From: Flavobacteriaceae bacterium UBA2765
GTDB taxonomy: Bacteria > Bacteroidota > Bacteroidia > Flavobacteriales > Flavobacteriaceae
DNA length: 38,548 nt
Direction of reading: 5' to 3'
Assembly: GCA_002352665.1 (NCBI GenBank)
Contig: DEIV01000121.1
Coordinates: 1 to 38,548 of the forward strand
The notes under the pieces are model-generated. The model was not told the DNA's origin. It did no database searches and worked only from the letters and a program-made list of their open reading frames with translations. A program made the translations under genes and the position numbers. Every line of letters starts with the position of its first letter. Position 1 is the stretch's first letter. Of the stretch, positions 17,452 through 24,492 are shown in pieces.

Positions 17452-18324
17452 TTAAGATATTTTAAAACTTCGCATACTTAAACTACCAAATTCGTATGCT
17501 TCATATAAATGTGTTACTTTTTCACCTTTTTCTAAAAGTCCAAGAATATATAACATGGGTAAGTAATGCTCATTTGTTGGGATACTTAATAAGGCTGATT
17601 TCCCCATAGTTTGATATTGTACTAAGTCGTTAAACTGCAGTTTTTCTAATTTTTGTTTTACTTTTAAATCAAATTCTAAGACCCAATCATGTGGTTTTAC
17701 ATTTTGATTGCTCCAGTCTAAACGGTTAAGATTGTGAACAATATTTCCACTACCAACAATTAGAACACCTTTCTTTCGTATAGATTTTAATTGTTTAGCC
17801 AATTCGAAATGGTATTCAGGACTTTGAGAATAATCTATTGACAATTGAAAAACCGGAATATCTGCTTTTGGATATAAAAATTTTAAAACAGTCCAGGCAC
17901 CATGATCTAGTCCCATTTTATGATCTTCTTTAATAATATGATGTAAATTAATGATTTCTTTAGCCATTTTCGGATGACCTTTAGGTTCATATTTTATATC
18001 AAATAAACGTTCGTCAAAACCGCCAAAATCGTAAATGGTATTTGGAAAAGGATTTACAGAAACATAAGTTCCCTTAGTTTCCCAATGGGCAGAAATTACC
18101 ATAATGGCATTGGGTTTTTCAATATCCTTACTTATTTCACCTAATTTTTTTGTAAAGCTATTGTCCAAAATAGCATTTATAGGATGTCCGTGTGCTAAAA
18201 ATAAAGCAGGCATTTGTGGTGTACTGCTAAATTCATTTGTCAAATTATTTAATGAATTGAGTTTCATAAGCGGCAATGATAATGCAGTTAGTCCTGCGGT
18301 TTTTAAAAAAGCCTTTCTATTCAT
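17452..18324 (-). CDS. LigB-family extradiol dioxygenase (YgiD / 4,5-DOPA dioxygenase-like)
   Basis: A class III extradiol ring-cleavage dioxygenase of 290 residues, related to YgiD and plant DOPA dioxygenase, which open catechol rings with Fe or Zn bound by His. The metal and base residues are visible in LAHGHP (H45, H47), ISAHWET (H80), GSGNIVHNL and IPTNEHYLP. Most YgiD proteins begin at the core domain; this one has about 36 extra N-terminal residues (MNRKAFLKTAGL and a hydrophobic run), suggesting export or membrane attachment. Substrate unknown. It shares a strand with YceI upstream and the broken esterase downstream. A perfect hairpin separates it from yceI. Confidence 0.87.
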   Translation of the reverse strand: MNRKAFLKTAGLTALSLPLMKLNSLNNLTNEFSSTPQMPALFLAHGHPINAILDNSFTKKLGEISKDIEKPNAIMVISAHWETKGTYVSVNPFPNTIYDFGGFDERLFDIKYEPKGHPKMAKEIINLHHIIKEDHKMGLDHGAWTVLKFLYPKADIPVFQLSIDYSQSPEYHFELAKQLKSIRKKGVLIVGSGNIVHNLNRLDWSNQNVKPHDWVLEFDLKVKQKLEKLQFNDLVQYQTMGKSALLSIPTNEHYLPMLYILGLLEKGEKVTHLYEAYEFGSLSMRSFKIS

Positions 18325-18345
18325 TATTATTAGTTTTATACAATT

Positions 18346-18374
18346 AGCCTATTGATATTTATTATCAATAGGCT
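18346..18374 (-). terminator. Perfect 12-base-pair hairpin after the YceI gene
   Basis: AGCCTATTGATA and its exact complement are separated by a 5-base loop. It lies 16 bases after the YceI stop and 21 bases before the LigB start. It probably ends or attenuates YceI transcription; the following bases (AATTGTAT) are only weakly U-rich, so read-through into LigB is possible. Confidence 0.6.
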
Positions 18375-18390
18375 GAGAAGAATGATTAGA

Positions 18391-18975
18391 TTATTGTTTA
18401 ACAAATTCTAACTTAACTACTAGGCTTACTTCTTCACCTACAGTCCAACCACCGTGTTCTGTTTTTGCATTCCACGCCACTCCGTAATCAATTCTATTAA
18501 TAGTTCCGGTAATAATGAATCCTGCTTTTGTATTGCCATAACCGTCATTGGCTGTTCCTCCATATTTTACATTTAATGCAATGTTTTTAGTAATGCCACG
18601 CATTGTCAAATTACCTTTTAAAAGATAGGTATTGCCTTTAACTTTCTTAAAGGAAGTACCTTTAAAAGTCATTTTGGAATGTTTTTCTGTATAAAAGAAA
18701 TCCTCCGATTTTAAATGCCCATCTCTTTTTTCGTTATCTGTATTAATGGAGTTAACGTCTATTTCAAAATTGAATTTGGCGTCTGAAAAATCATCGGAGT
18801 TTGATGTAAGACTTCCACTAAAGGTTTTGAATGTTCCGTCAACCTCTGAGATCACTAAATGACTTACTGAGAAATTTACTTTTGAGTGACTTGCATCTAC
18901 ACCCCAAGTTGATGATTGTGCATAAGTTGTTAAACTTAATAATGTTACGAATACTAATGTTATTACTTTTTTCAT
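18391..18975 (-). CDS. YceI-family lipid-binding protein
   Basis: A periplasmic YceI-like protein of 194 residues with a lipocalin-like barrel that binds isoprenoid or fatty amide ligands. A Sec signal peptide ends TTYAQ (about residue 19). The family motifs follow: WGVDASHSKVNFSVSHL, VDGTFKTFSG, RDGHLKSEDFF, KGNLTMRGITKNI and the C-terminal RIDYGVAWNA with EVSLVVKLEF. It sits between the Crp/Fnr regulator and the LigB gene on the same strand and has its own near-consensus -7 box. Confidence 0.92.
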   Translation of the reverse strand: MKKVITLVFVTLLSLTTYAQSSTWGVDASHSKVNFSVSHLVISEVDGTFKTFSGSLTSNSDDFSDAKFNFEIDVNSINTDNEKRDGHLKSEDFFYTEKHSKMTFKGTSFKKVKGNTYLLKGNLTMRGITKNIALNVKYGGTANDGYGNTKAGFIITGTINRIDYGVAWNAKTEHGGWTVGEEVSLVVKLEFVKQ

Positions 18976-19014
18976 TTTAAAATTGTTTTAATGATTTATG
19001 TATTATTTACACTG

Positions 19015-19022
19015 CAAAGATG
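19015..19022 (-). promoter_or_regulatory. Near-consensus -7 promoter box for the YceI gene
   Basis: CATCTTTG followed by CA differs at one base from the typical TATCTTTGCA form. It lies 39 bases before the ATG at 18975. Confidence 0.4.
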
Positions 19023-19129
19023 CGGGTAGTTTTAAAGTTGAACATTCACCTATGTTAACTAATGAAAAAATGAATAAAAAAAAGCCAAATCAAAAGAAAT
19101 GGCTCAGTTTTTATATGACTTATGAAAGA

Positions 19130-19705
19130 TTAGAGGTAAAGATTTTTTCTAATTCTACTTAAAGACTGTGGTTTGATGCCTAGATAGGATGCTATATAAT
19201 GTTGAGGTACGGTTTGAATAATTTTCGGATTTGATTTTATAAGTTTCAAATATCTTTCTTCAGCTGAATTACCATAAATTCTTGATACTCTTCTTTGTGA
19301 ATTTACATATGCATTCTGAATTAGAATCCTAAAAAACCGTTCAAAAGCGGGAATAGAGTTACAGGCTCGTTCAAAATTTTCTCTGCTCAATAAAGTAATT
19401 TCAGAAGTATCAATGGCTTGTACATTAAAATTAGAAGGTTCTTCAGATAAAAAACTAAACAAATCTGATATCCAATGATTTTCTAAGGCTATTTGAACAA
19501 CATGTTTATCTCCTTTATCATCAATAGTATATGAATATAGCACGCCGGAGTTCATAAAAGCTATATATTTTGCAATATCTCCCTCATCTATAAAAAAATC
19601 ATTTTTTTTGACCGTAACAGTTTTAGTTAAGAGCATAAAATCCTGAAAATCTTGTTCAGATATTTCTACCTTTTCTTTGATGTTGTTGAAAAGTTGATTG
19701 TTCAT
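19130..19705 (-). CDS. Crp/Fnr-family transcriptional regulator
   Basis: A one-component regulator of 191 residues. The N-terminal cyclic-nucleotide-binding-like barrel (about 10-125) has FIDEGDIAKYIAFMNSGVL and the stretch DKHVVQIALENHW, but lacks the full phosphate-binding cassette (RxxSA) of true cAMP receptors. The C-terminal helix-turn-helix ends HYIASYLGIKPQSLSRIRKN, the flavobacterial form of the Crp recognition helix. No Cys cluster of the FNR type is seen. It starts 28 bases after the YfcC transporter gene and lies just upstream of yceI, so it may control these neighbours. The signal is unknown. Confidence 0.88.
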   Translation of the reverse strand: MNNQLFNNIKEKVEISEQDFQDFMLLTKTVTVKKNDFFIDEGDIAKYIAFMNSGVLYSYTIDDKGDKHVVQIALENHWISDLFSFLSEEPSNFNVQAIDTSEITLLSRENFERACNSIPAFERFFRILIQNAYVNSQRRVSRIYGNSAEERYLKLIKSNPKIIQTVPQHYIASYLGIKPQSLSRIRKNLYL

Positions 19706-19733
19706 TTTTAAATTTATTTGTGCCTTTGTAATA

Positions 19734-21230
19734 TTATAGATAAACAGAAATTGTCAGTAATACCATTGTGGTTAATAATAGGATGATAAACAAGGGTAAT
19801 ATAAATTTCAACCACTTATTAAAACCTATTTTTACTATAGCAAGTGATGCTAATATTAAACCGGTTGGATTGATAAAAAAGAATAAGCCCATACCGTATT
19901 GATAGGTATTCACAATAATTTCTCTACCTACACCAACCGTATCTGCCAGTGGAGACATAATTGGCATAGTCAATACTGCCATACCTGATGATGAAGGGAT
20001 AAAAAATGATAAACCACCATAAATATAGAGCATAGCATTTGCAAAAACACCTTTGTTCATACCTTCTGTTATGGTACTTGCATGAAATAACATAGTATCA
20101 CTTATTAGTCCATCATCCATAATTACAGAAACACCTCGGGCAATTCCAATAATAAAGGCAACGCTCAATAGCTCTCCTGCACCTTTTGAAAATGCTTCTA
20201 CAAAATCATATTCATTAATTTTCCCTACTATACCAATAACAATGGCACCCGCTAAAAATGTTGCGGTCATTTCTACAAACCACCAATCTAACATAGATAC
20301 ACCCACAATCATCACTATAAAGGAGGCTGTAAAAATAAGTAATATAAAACGCAATCTATTGGTGAGTTTTATGCTGTTATTTGACGATGTTAATTTGAAC
20401 ATAGATTCAATAGCTTCTTTTTGATCAAAGATAATTGACTTAGAAGGATCTACTTTTACTCGTTTTGCATAACGAAGTATATAAAGGATACAAATAATAA
20501 GAATAATTATTAGCATTATAAACCTACCGTTGAGCCCGGTAGTCCAATTTATTCCGGCAGCGTCAGAAGCAATAATAGTTGAAAAAGGATTGACAGTAGA
20601 GCACATACTACCTAATGAAGACCCTATAAAAATACTAGCCAGACCAACCATAGCATCATATTTTGCCGCGAGAAAAACCGGAATTAAAATAGGATAAAAT
20701 GCCATGGTTTCTTCTGCCAAACCAAAGGTTGTACCTCCTAAAGCCACTAAACTTGTCACCAATATAATTAAGATAAACTCTCTTCCTTTTAACGTTTTTG
20801 CCAGCCAAGAAATTCCGGCATCAAAAGCTCCGGTTAAATTCATAATCCCTATTAAACCACCAATAATAAGTACTAGAAAAATAATATCTGCTGCAGCGAT
20901 AATTCCTTTGATAGGAGATTGGACAAAAGCTGCAAAACCTTGTGGTTTAGCCTCTAATTTTTTGTAGGTGTTTGGTATGCTAATGGGTTTATAAATATCT
21001 CCATTGGTAAACTTCTCTATGGGAATTTTAATAAGTAAATTGTCTAATGTTTCTTGTGTTGCTGGCAATGAGGTTATTGACTCTAAACTTATTTTATTTA
21101 ATGAATTAGTGGCACTATTGTAAGTTAAACTGTCATATTTTCCAGCAGGTACAAACCACGTTAATAGTGTTACTAAGGCTGCAATAATTAATAATATGGT
21201 TTGAGCAGTTGGAAATTTTAGTTTTTTCAT
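19734..21230 (-). CDS. YfcC-family (C4-dicarboxylate/basic amino acid type) membrane transporter
   Basis: An inner-membrane carrier of 498 residues with about 12 hydrophobic helices, matching the YfcC/DcuC superfamily. It begins PTAQTILLIIAALVTLLTWFVPAGKYD, written here as its separate parts PTAQTILLI and WFVPAGKYD. Two re-entrant-like signatures are present: GTTFGLAEETMAFYPI and the later SSSGMAVLTMPIMSPLAD. Residues 35-95 are a non-membrane loop. YfcC proteins are usually annotated as basic amino acid or dicarboxylate carriers; the substrate cannot be read from sequence. The gene lies 21 bases downstream of the DUF1059 gene and 28 bases upstream of the Crp/Fnr gene, probably in one operon. 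Confidence 0.88.
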   Translation of the reverse strand: MKKLKFPTAQTILLIIAALVTLLTWFVPAGKYDSLTYNSATNSLNKISLESITSLPATQETLDNLLIKIPIEKFTNGDIYKPISIPNTYKKLEAKPQGFAAFVQSPIKGIIAAADIIFLVLIIGGLIGIMNLTGAFDAGISWLAKTLKGREFILIILVTSLVALGGTTFGLAEETMAFYPILIPVFLAAKYDAMVGLASIFIGSSLGSMCSTVNPFSTIIASDAAGINWTTGLNGRFIMLIIILIICILYILRYAKRVKVDPSKSIIFDQKEAIESMFKLTSSNNSIKLTNRLRFILLIFTASFIVMIVGVSMLDWWFVEMTATFLAGAIVIGIVGKINEYDFVEAFSKGAGELLSVAFIIGIARGVSVIMDDGLISDTMLFHASTITEGMNKGVFANAMLYIYGGLSFFIPSSSGMAVLTMPIMSPLADTVGVGREIIVNTYQYGMGLFFFINPTGLILASLAIVKIGFNKWLKFILPLFIILLLTTMVLLTISVYL

Positions 21231-21251
21231 TGTCTGGTGTTAAGTTCTTAT

Positions 21252-21491
21252 TTAATTATCCTCAGGAAGAGCTTCAAACTCTTGTCTCTTATTTTCGAAC
21301 CAGGCTTTCATGTTTTCAGGAGATTGCATTAGTTCTTGCATTTTATCCATCGCTTTAAGATGTTCTTTATCTCCTATTTGAAACATTTCCAAACCATGCT
21401 TTTTGCTCATTTCTGCCATTTCTTCAAAAGTATTGGCTTTAAATTCTTTAGAACAAGCCCCACCTAATTGTTTACAAGTCATTGTTTTCAT
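21252..21491 (-). CDS. DUF1059 family small protein
   Basis: A 79-residue protein that opens MKTMTCKQLGGACSKEF and continues TFEEMAEMSKKHGLEM, the DUF1059 pattern with two Cys (C6, C13). The second half is a helical extension rich in Met, Glu and Lys (MDKMQELMQSPENMKAWF). It has no signal peptide. It is probably the first gene of the operon with the YfcC transporter and the Crp/Fnr regulator. Function unknown. Confidence 0.8.
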   Translation of the reverse strand: MKTMTCKQLGGACSKEFKANTFEEMAEMSKKHGLEMFQIGDKEHLKAMDKMQELMQSPENMKAWFENKRQEFEALPEDN

Positions 21492-21931
21492 AATTGTTGT
21501 TGATTGAATGGCTATAAATCCATATTATAGAAATTGTATACTATGTTTTAGAGATGATTAATTTGGTTAAAAATACGAATAAATTTTATTTATTTTTTAT
21601 TGCAGTTTTGGTTTGGGTTTCAACCCCTCCGTCCACGCCAAAAAGCGTGGCCACCTGCCTATATCTAAAGGGAGGAGCTTACAACTGATCTAAAAAAAGT
21701 ATAAAAAGATATGGATACACCATAGCGTCGGCAGGTAGGAGTTCTGAGATATCGGAACGATTGAGAAATCTAACAATGTAACATGATTATGATTAATAAT
21801 ATTTAGGGACAACACTGATGAACATAGATTTAACTAGCCTGAATTCACAATGCTCACATTCCTTTCTCCCGATTGTTATGGGGATGGTTCTAAATGATAA
21901 ATAGGAACGAACTGACCTTTGAAATCATCAA
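21492..21931. other. 440-base non-coding gap with a GC-richer structured segment
   Basis: No gene is seen. Bases of about 21626-21765 are richer in G+C than the surroundings. They hold a hairpin (CCACGC 21633-21638 with GCGTGG 21645-21650), a distant complementary pair (ACCTGCC 21653-21659 with GGCAGGT 21730-21736), and an imperfect palindrome around GATATC (about 21740-21757). This could be a dispersed intergenic repeat or a folded RNA. No tRNA or known riboswitch was recognised. Confidence 0.4.
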
Positions 21932-22801
21932 TTATTTTCTTTGGACTTCTTTCTTTACCGGTTTAAAAAAATCTGCAGGTTCTAGTCCACACTCATCAAT
22001 CATCTCAATGGCATAGTCTAAGGTGCCTAATTCTTTTCCCGTATTATTTGTACCCATACTAAATTTTACTCCGGCAGCTTTTGCTCTTTTGATGAATGTA
22101 GCAGAAGGAATCTTATACCGTGCATTGATCTCAATAGCTATATTATTGGTTACAGAAGCATTGATAACTTTATCCATGCGATCTTTGGTCCACAATGCAT
22201 CATACTCGGCTTGTAAAATGTCAGGTAAAAACGTAGCATTTACATACAGATCAATGGGTTCATTTTCAATTACACCAACAATTTTACCAACTAGCTGATC
22301 CATAAAATCATCTTTGTCATCAACAAATACTTCTTCAGGCATCCAAAGACGCATTCTTCTTCCCTTGGTATCTGTCCAAGTCATAGCATCTGTAAAAACA
22401 TAATCAAATGTGCTAATATTTTCCTTTGAGAACATATTTACCCATTCTCTACCTTCCGCTTGCATTGCCATTAAAACGGGATAATCTTTATATTGATTAT
22501 AGTTGGCCAGTAAAGTAGAATCATTGGTAATTGGAAAGCCCACACCTGCGTTGAAAGCCACACCATAGTCAATTCCTGTCTTTTTAGAATGTTTCAACAA
22601 TTCTTCCATAGTTAAACCTCCTTTTAAATGAGCATGGTAATCAACTATTTCATAACCAGAAGCTTTTAACTCTGCAATTTTTTGAATGATAGGATTTTGA
22701 GGTAATTCCTGTTCAGTTGAGGTCGTTTTTTTAGATTTACTATTACATCCTAAAATCAATAAAAGAACTATTAATGCGATTAATAATATAGATTTTTTCA
22801 T
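21932..22801 (-). CDS. PHP-domain metal-dependent phosphoesterase-like lipoprotein
   Basis: A 289-residue lipoprotein: signal peptide with lipobox LILGC (Cys 19) followed by NSKSKK. The mature part is a TIM-barrel-like PHP/amidohydrolase-type domain. The first motif is DYHAHLKGGLTMEE, followed by the switch GIDYGVAFNAG, then NATFLPD, IAIEINARYKIPS and VKFSMGTNNTG, which lines up with the later PHP motifs. PHP domains hydrolyse phosphoesters with two or three metal ions; here several late His residues are replaced by Asn, so activity is uncertain. Location would be periplasmic or outer membrane. It stands alone between two long gaps. Confidence 0.72.
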   Translation of the reverse strand: MKKSILLIALIVLLLILGCNSKSKKTTSTEQELPQNPIIQKIAELKASGYEIVDYHAHLKGGLTMEELLKHSKKTGIDYGVAFNAGVGFPITNDSTLLANYNQYKDYPVLMAMQAEGREWVNMFSKENISTFDYVFTDAMTWTDTKGRRMRLWMPEEVFVDDKDDFMDQLVGKIVGVIENEPIDLYVNATFLPDILQAEYDALWTKDRMDKVINASVTNNIAIEINARYKIPSATFIKRAKAAGVKFSMGTNNTGKELGTLDYAIEMIDECGLEPADFFKPVKKEVQRK

Positions 22802-23236
22802 GAAATGAAATTTAAGGTAAAGATCATAAAATTAATTGATGTGGTGATAAAAGTTACGATTCTTTTATTAGTGCTGATGGATTTAACTCCGCTTTGTCTA
22901 TTTTAACGTCAAACTTTTTCTTTTCAGCTTGTCAAAATAATGAGATAGAAGCAAAAGCTAAAAAGAATAAAATAACTTTATTTTTTGTTACGATTTTTAT
23001 AATTATTGCCAAGGGGAGATTGACCAGAAACCTTTTTTTAGACTTAAAAATAGCAAATTTGGATTTAAATAAGATTTCTAATCCACATTTATTAAAGCAG
23101 ATGATTTAACCAAAAAATTTTCAATATGTTTTGAGACTTAAATAGATTTAGTTATACATTTTTAGGTGCTTGTGCAACGATTAAAGTTGTCATGCAAGGT
23201 TTTTTTCATTTCAATGACGTCTTTCTAATCAAAAAT
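22802..23236. other. 435-base gap without a convincing gene
   Basis: A/T-rich sequence. The longest open frame (plus, 22894-23109, 71 codons) starts at TTG, lacks a ribosome site and reads as low-complexity hydrophobic and basic residues; I do not accept it as a gene. No hairpin terminator with a U-tract was found. Confidence 0.5.
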
Positions 23237-23626
23237 TTATAACGTATTATAAATAATTAATCCTCCAAATAGAAAAGCAAAGGGCGAAATCAATTGAAAA
23301 TAGATTGGTTTAAGTATATCCGCACTTGTCATCGAAAATTTATGATGCATTTTTCTTGGAATAATATAAAGTATCAAAGAGGTGATGACCATAATCCACC
23401 CAAAAATTTTAAACGCTTCTGGAAATTTGGAAAAATTCGAGTATAATATCAGAGCCACAGCCGGAATTAATCGGATTGTTATTTCCGTATAGTTTATAAA
23501 ATTAGTACTACTAGCTTTTCGTAAAGTTGCTCTTACTTTTTTTGGCCTAAATAGCATAAAAATTCCGACAAAAATTATAAATACTCCAAACGCTAATACT
23601 ATCCATTTTGCTAAGGTTATTATCAT
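23237..23626 (-). CDS. Small membrane protein with four predicted helices
   Basis: A 129-residue protein with four hydrophobic segments at about residues 4-26 (AKWIVLAFGVFIIFVG), 47-64 (IRLIPAVALILYS), 71-90 (FGWIMVITSLILYIIP) and 108-127 (LISPFAFLFGGLIIY). A basic loop RPKKVRATLRKA follows the first helix. No known family was recognised with confidence. It stands alone, with no co-directional partner close enough to suggest an operon. Confidence 0.65.
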   Translation of the reverse strand: MIITLAKWIVLAFGVFIIFVGIFMLFRPKKVRATLRKASSTNFINYTEITIRLIPAVALILYSNFSKFPEAFKIFGWIMVITSLILYIIPRKMHHKFSMTSADILKPIYFQLISPFAFLFGGLIIYNTL

Positions 23627-23694
23627 AATCTTTGTCGAATTCTAATACTTTAATTTTTTTAACGCTTTTTTTTGAAATGCACAACAATTGCATT

Positions 23695-23710
23695 AACACA
23701 CTAATGTGTT
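23695..23710. terminator. Short hairpin after the CBM9-like gene
   Basis: AACACA and TGTGTT flank a 4-base loop, about 39 bases past the stop of the CBM9-like gene. On the plus strand it is followed by T-rich sequence. It may be a weak terminator; evidence is limited to the stem. Confidence 0.3.
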
Positions 23711-23748
23711 TATTTTTATTATATATAATCAGTTTACCAAAATACCCG

Positions 23749-24492
23749 TTAATGTTTTATTAATTCAACTTCTCCAAAAACATCTGCTGTTTTCCATGTC
23801 AGGTTTTTATCTTCACCTTTTATGTGGTTCGAGCCAAAAAAGTGATCTCGTTGTTTACTACCATCATTATCACAATAAGCCATTGCCCAACCCATTATTT
23901 TCCCTTGATACAACTTTACGGGAGTACTTTTACTTGTTGAGATATAATCTTTATTATATACACTGAAAGCAGCTTCCCAAATAGATGTTCCGTTTAGTGT
24001 GTCCATTTTTACTTTTAAATGATCATTAAGTAATACTCTATTTCCTTCATTATCAATGTCAACAACATCATACAAAATAGAGATATGATATATGAAAGCT
24101 TGGTAGTTACTTTGGTGATTTCCACCAGAATTATCTTCGTCAAACAGAACCTCAAAACAATCATCCTCCCAATAATTATATTTAGGAGTTGGGTGCATAT
24201 CACTTATAATATTATCTGTAATTTCTGCTAGGACATAAAATTTGTTTTCATCCCAGGCTAACTTATATCTCCACGAAAAATCTGATGAATCTGGTTCAGA
24301 TCCTACATTATTTTCCCATATATGGTGTTTAGAGTACCAATCTGGAATCATATTCCATATGGTATCATTTGCATTTCCATCTATGCTCGGAATAATTTTA
24401 GCGTAATGTGCCTTGAAACGTTCTTTCTTAATTTTAGAACAACCAAATACAAGTAGGATGGAAGCTAAGAAAAGTAATGGGAGAAATTTCAT
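23749..24492 (-). CDS. CBM9-like carbohydrate-binding lipoprotein
   Basis: A 247-residue lipoprotein (lipobox LVFGC, Cys 18). The mature part is a CBM9-type beta-sandwich of the kind found in endo-1,4-beta-glycanases and as single-domain lipoproteins: PSIDGNANDTIWNMIP, WRYKLAWDENKFYVLAEITD, the acidic YWEDDCFEVLFDEDN and WEAAFSVYN. Its ATG overlaps the stop of the GH9 gene (ATGA), so the two are translationally coupled and probably act on the same glycan. It may hold the substrate at the cell surface. The sugar bound cannot be named. Confidence 0.83.
   Translation of the reverse strand: MKFLPLLFLASILLVFGCSKIKKERFKAHYAKIIPSIDGNANDTIWNMIPDWYSKHHIWENNVGSEPDSSDFSWRYKLAWDENKFYVLAEITDNIISDMHPTPKYNYWEDDCFEVLFDEDNSGGNHQSNYQAFIYHISILYDVVDIDNEGNRVLLNDHLKVKMDTLNGTSIWEAAFSVYNKDYISTSKSTPVKLYQGKIMGWAMAYCDNDGSKQRDHFFGSNHIKGEDKNLTWKTADVFGEVELIKH

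Noticed and set aside
22894..23109. 71-codon plus-strand frame in a long gap
   Set aside because: It has a TTG start without a ribosome site, a low-complexity composition and no recognisable motif; it could be chance in A/T-rich DNA.
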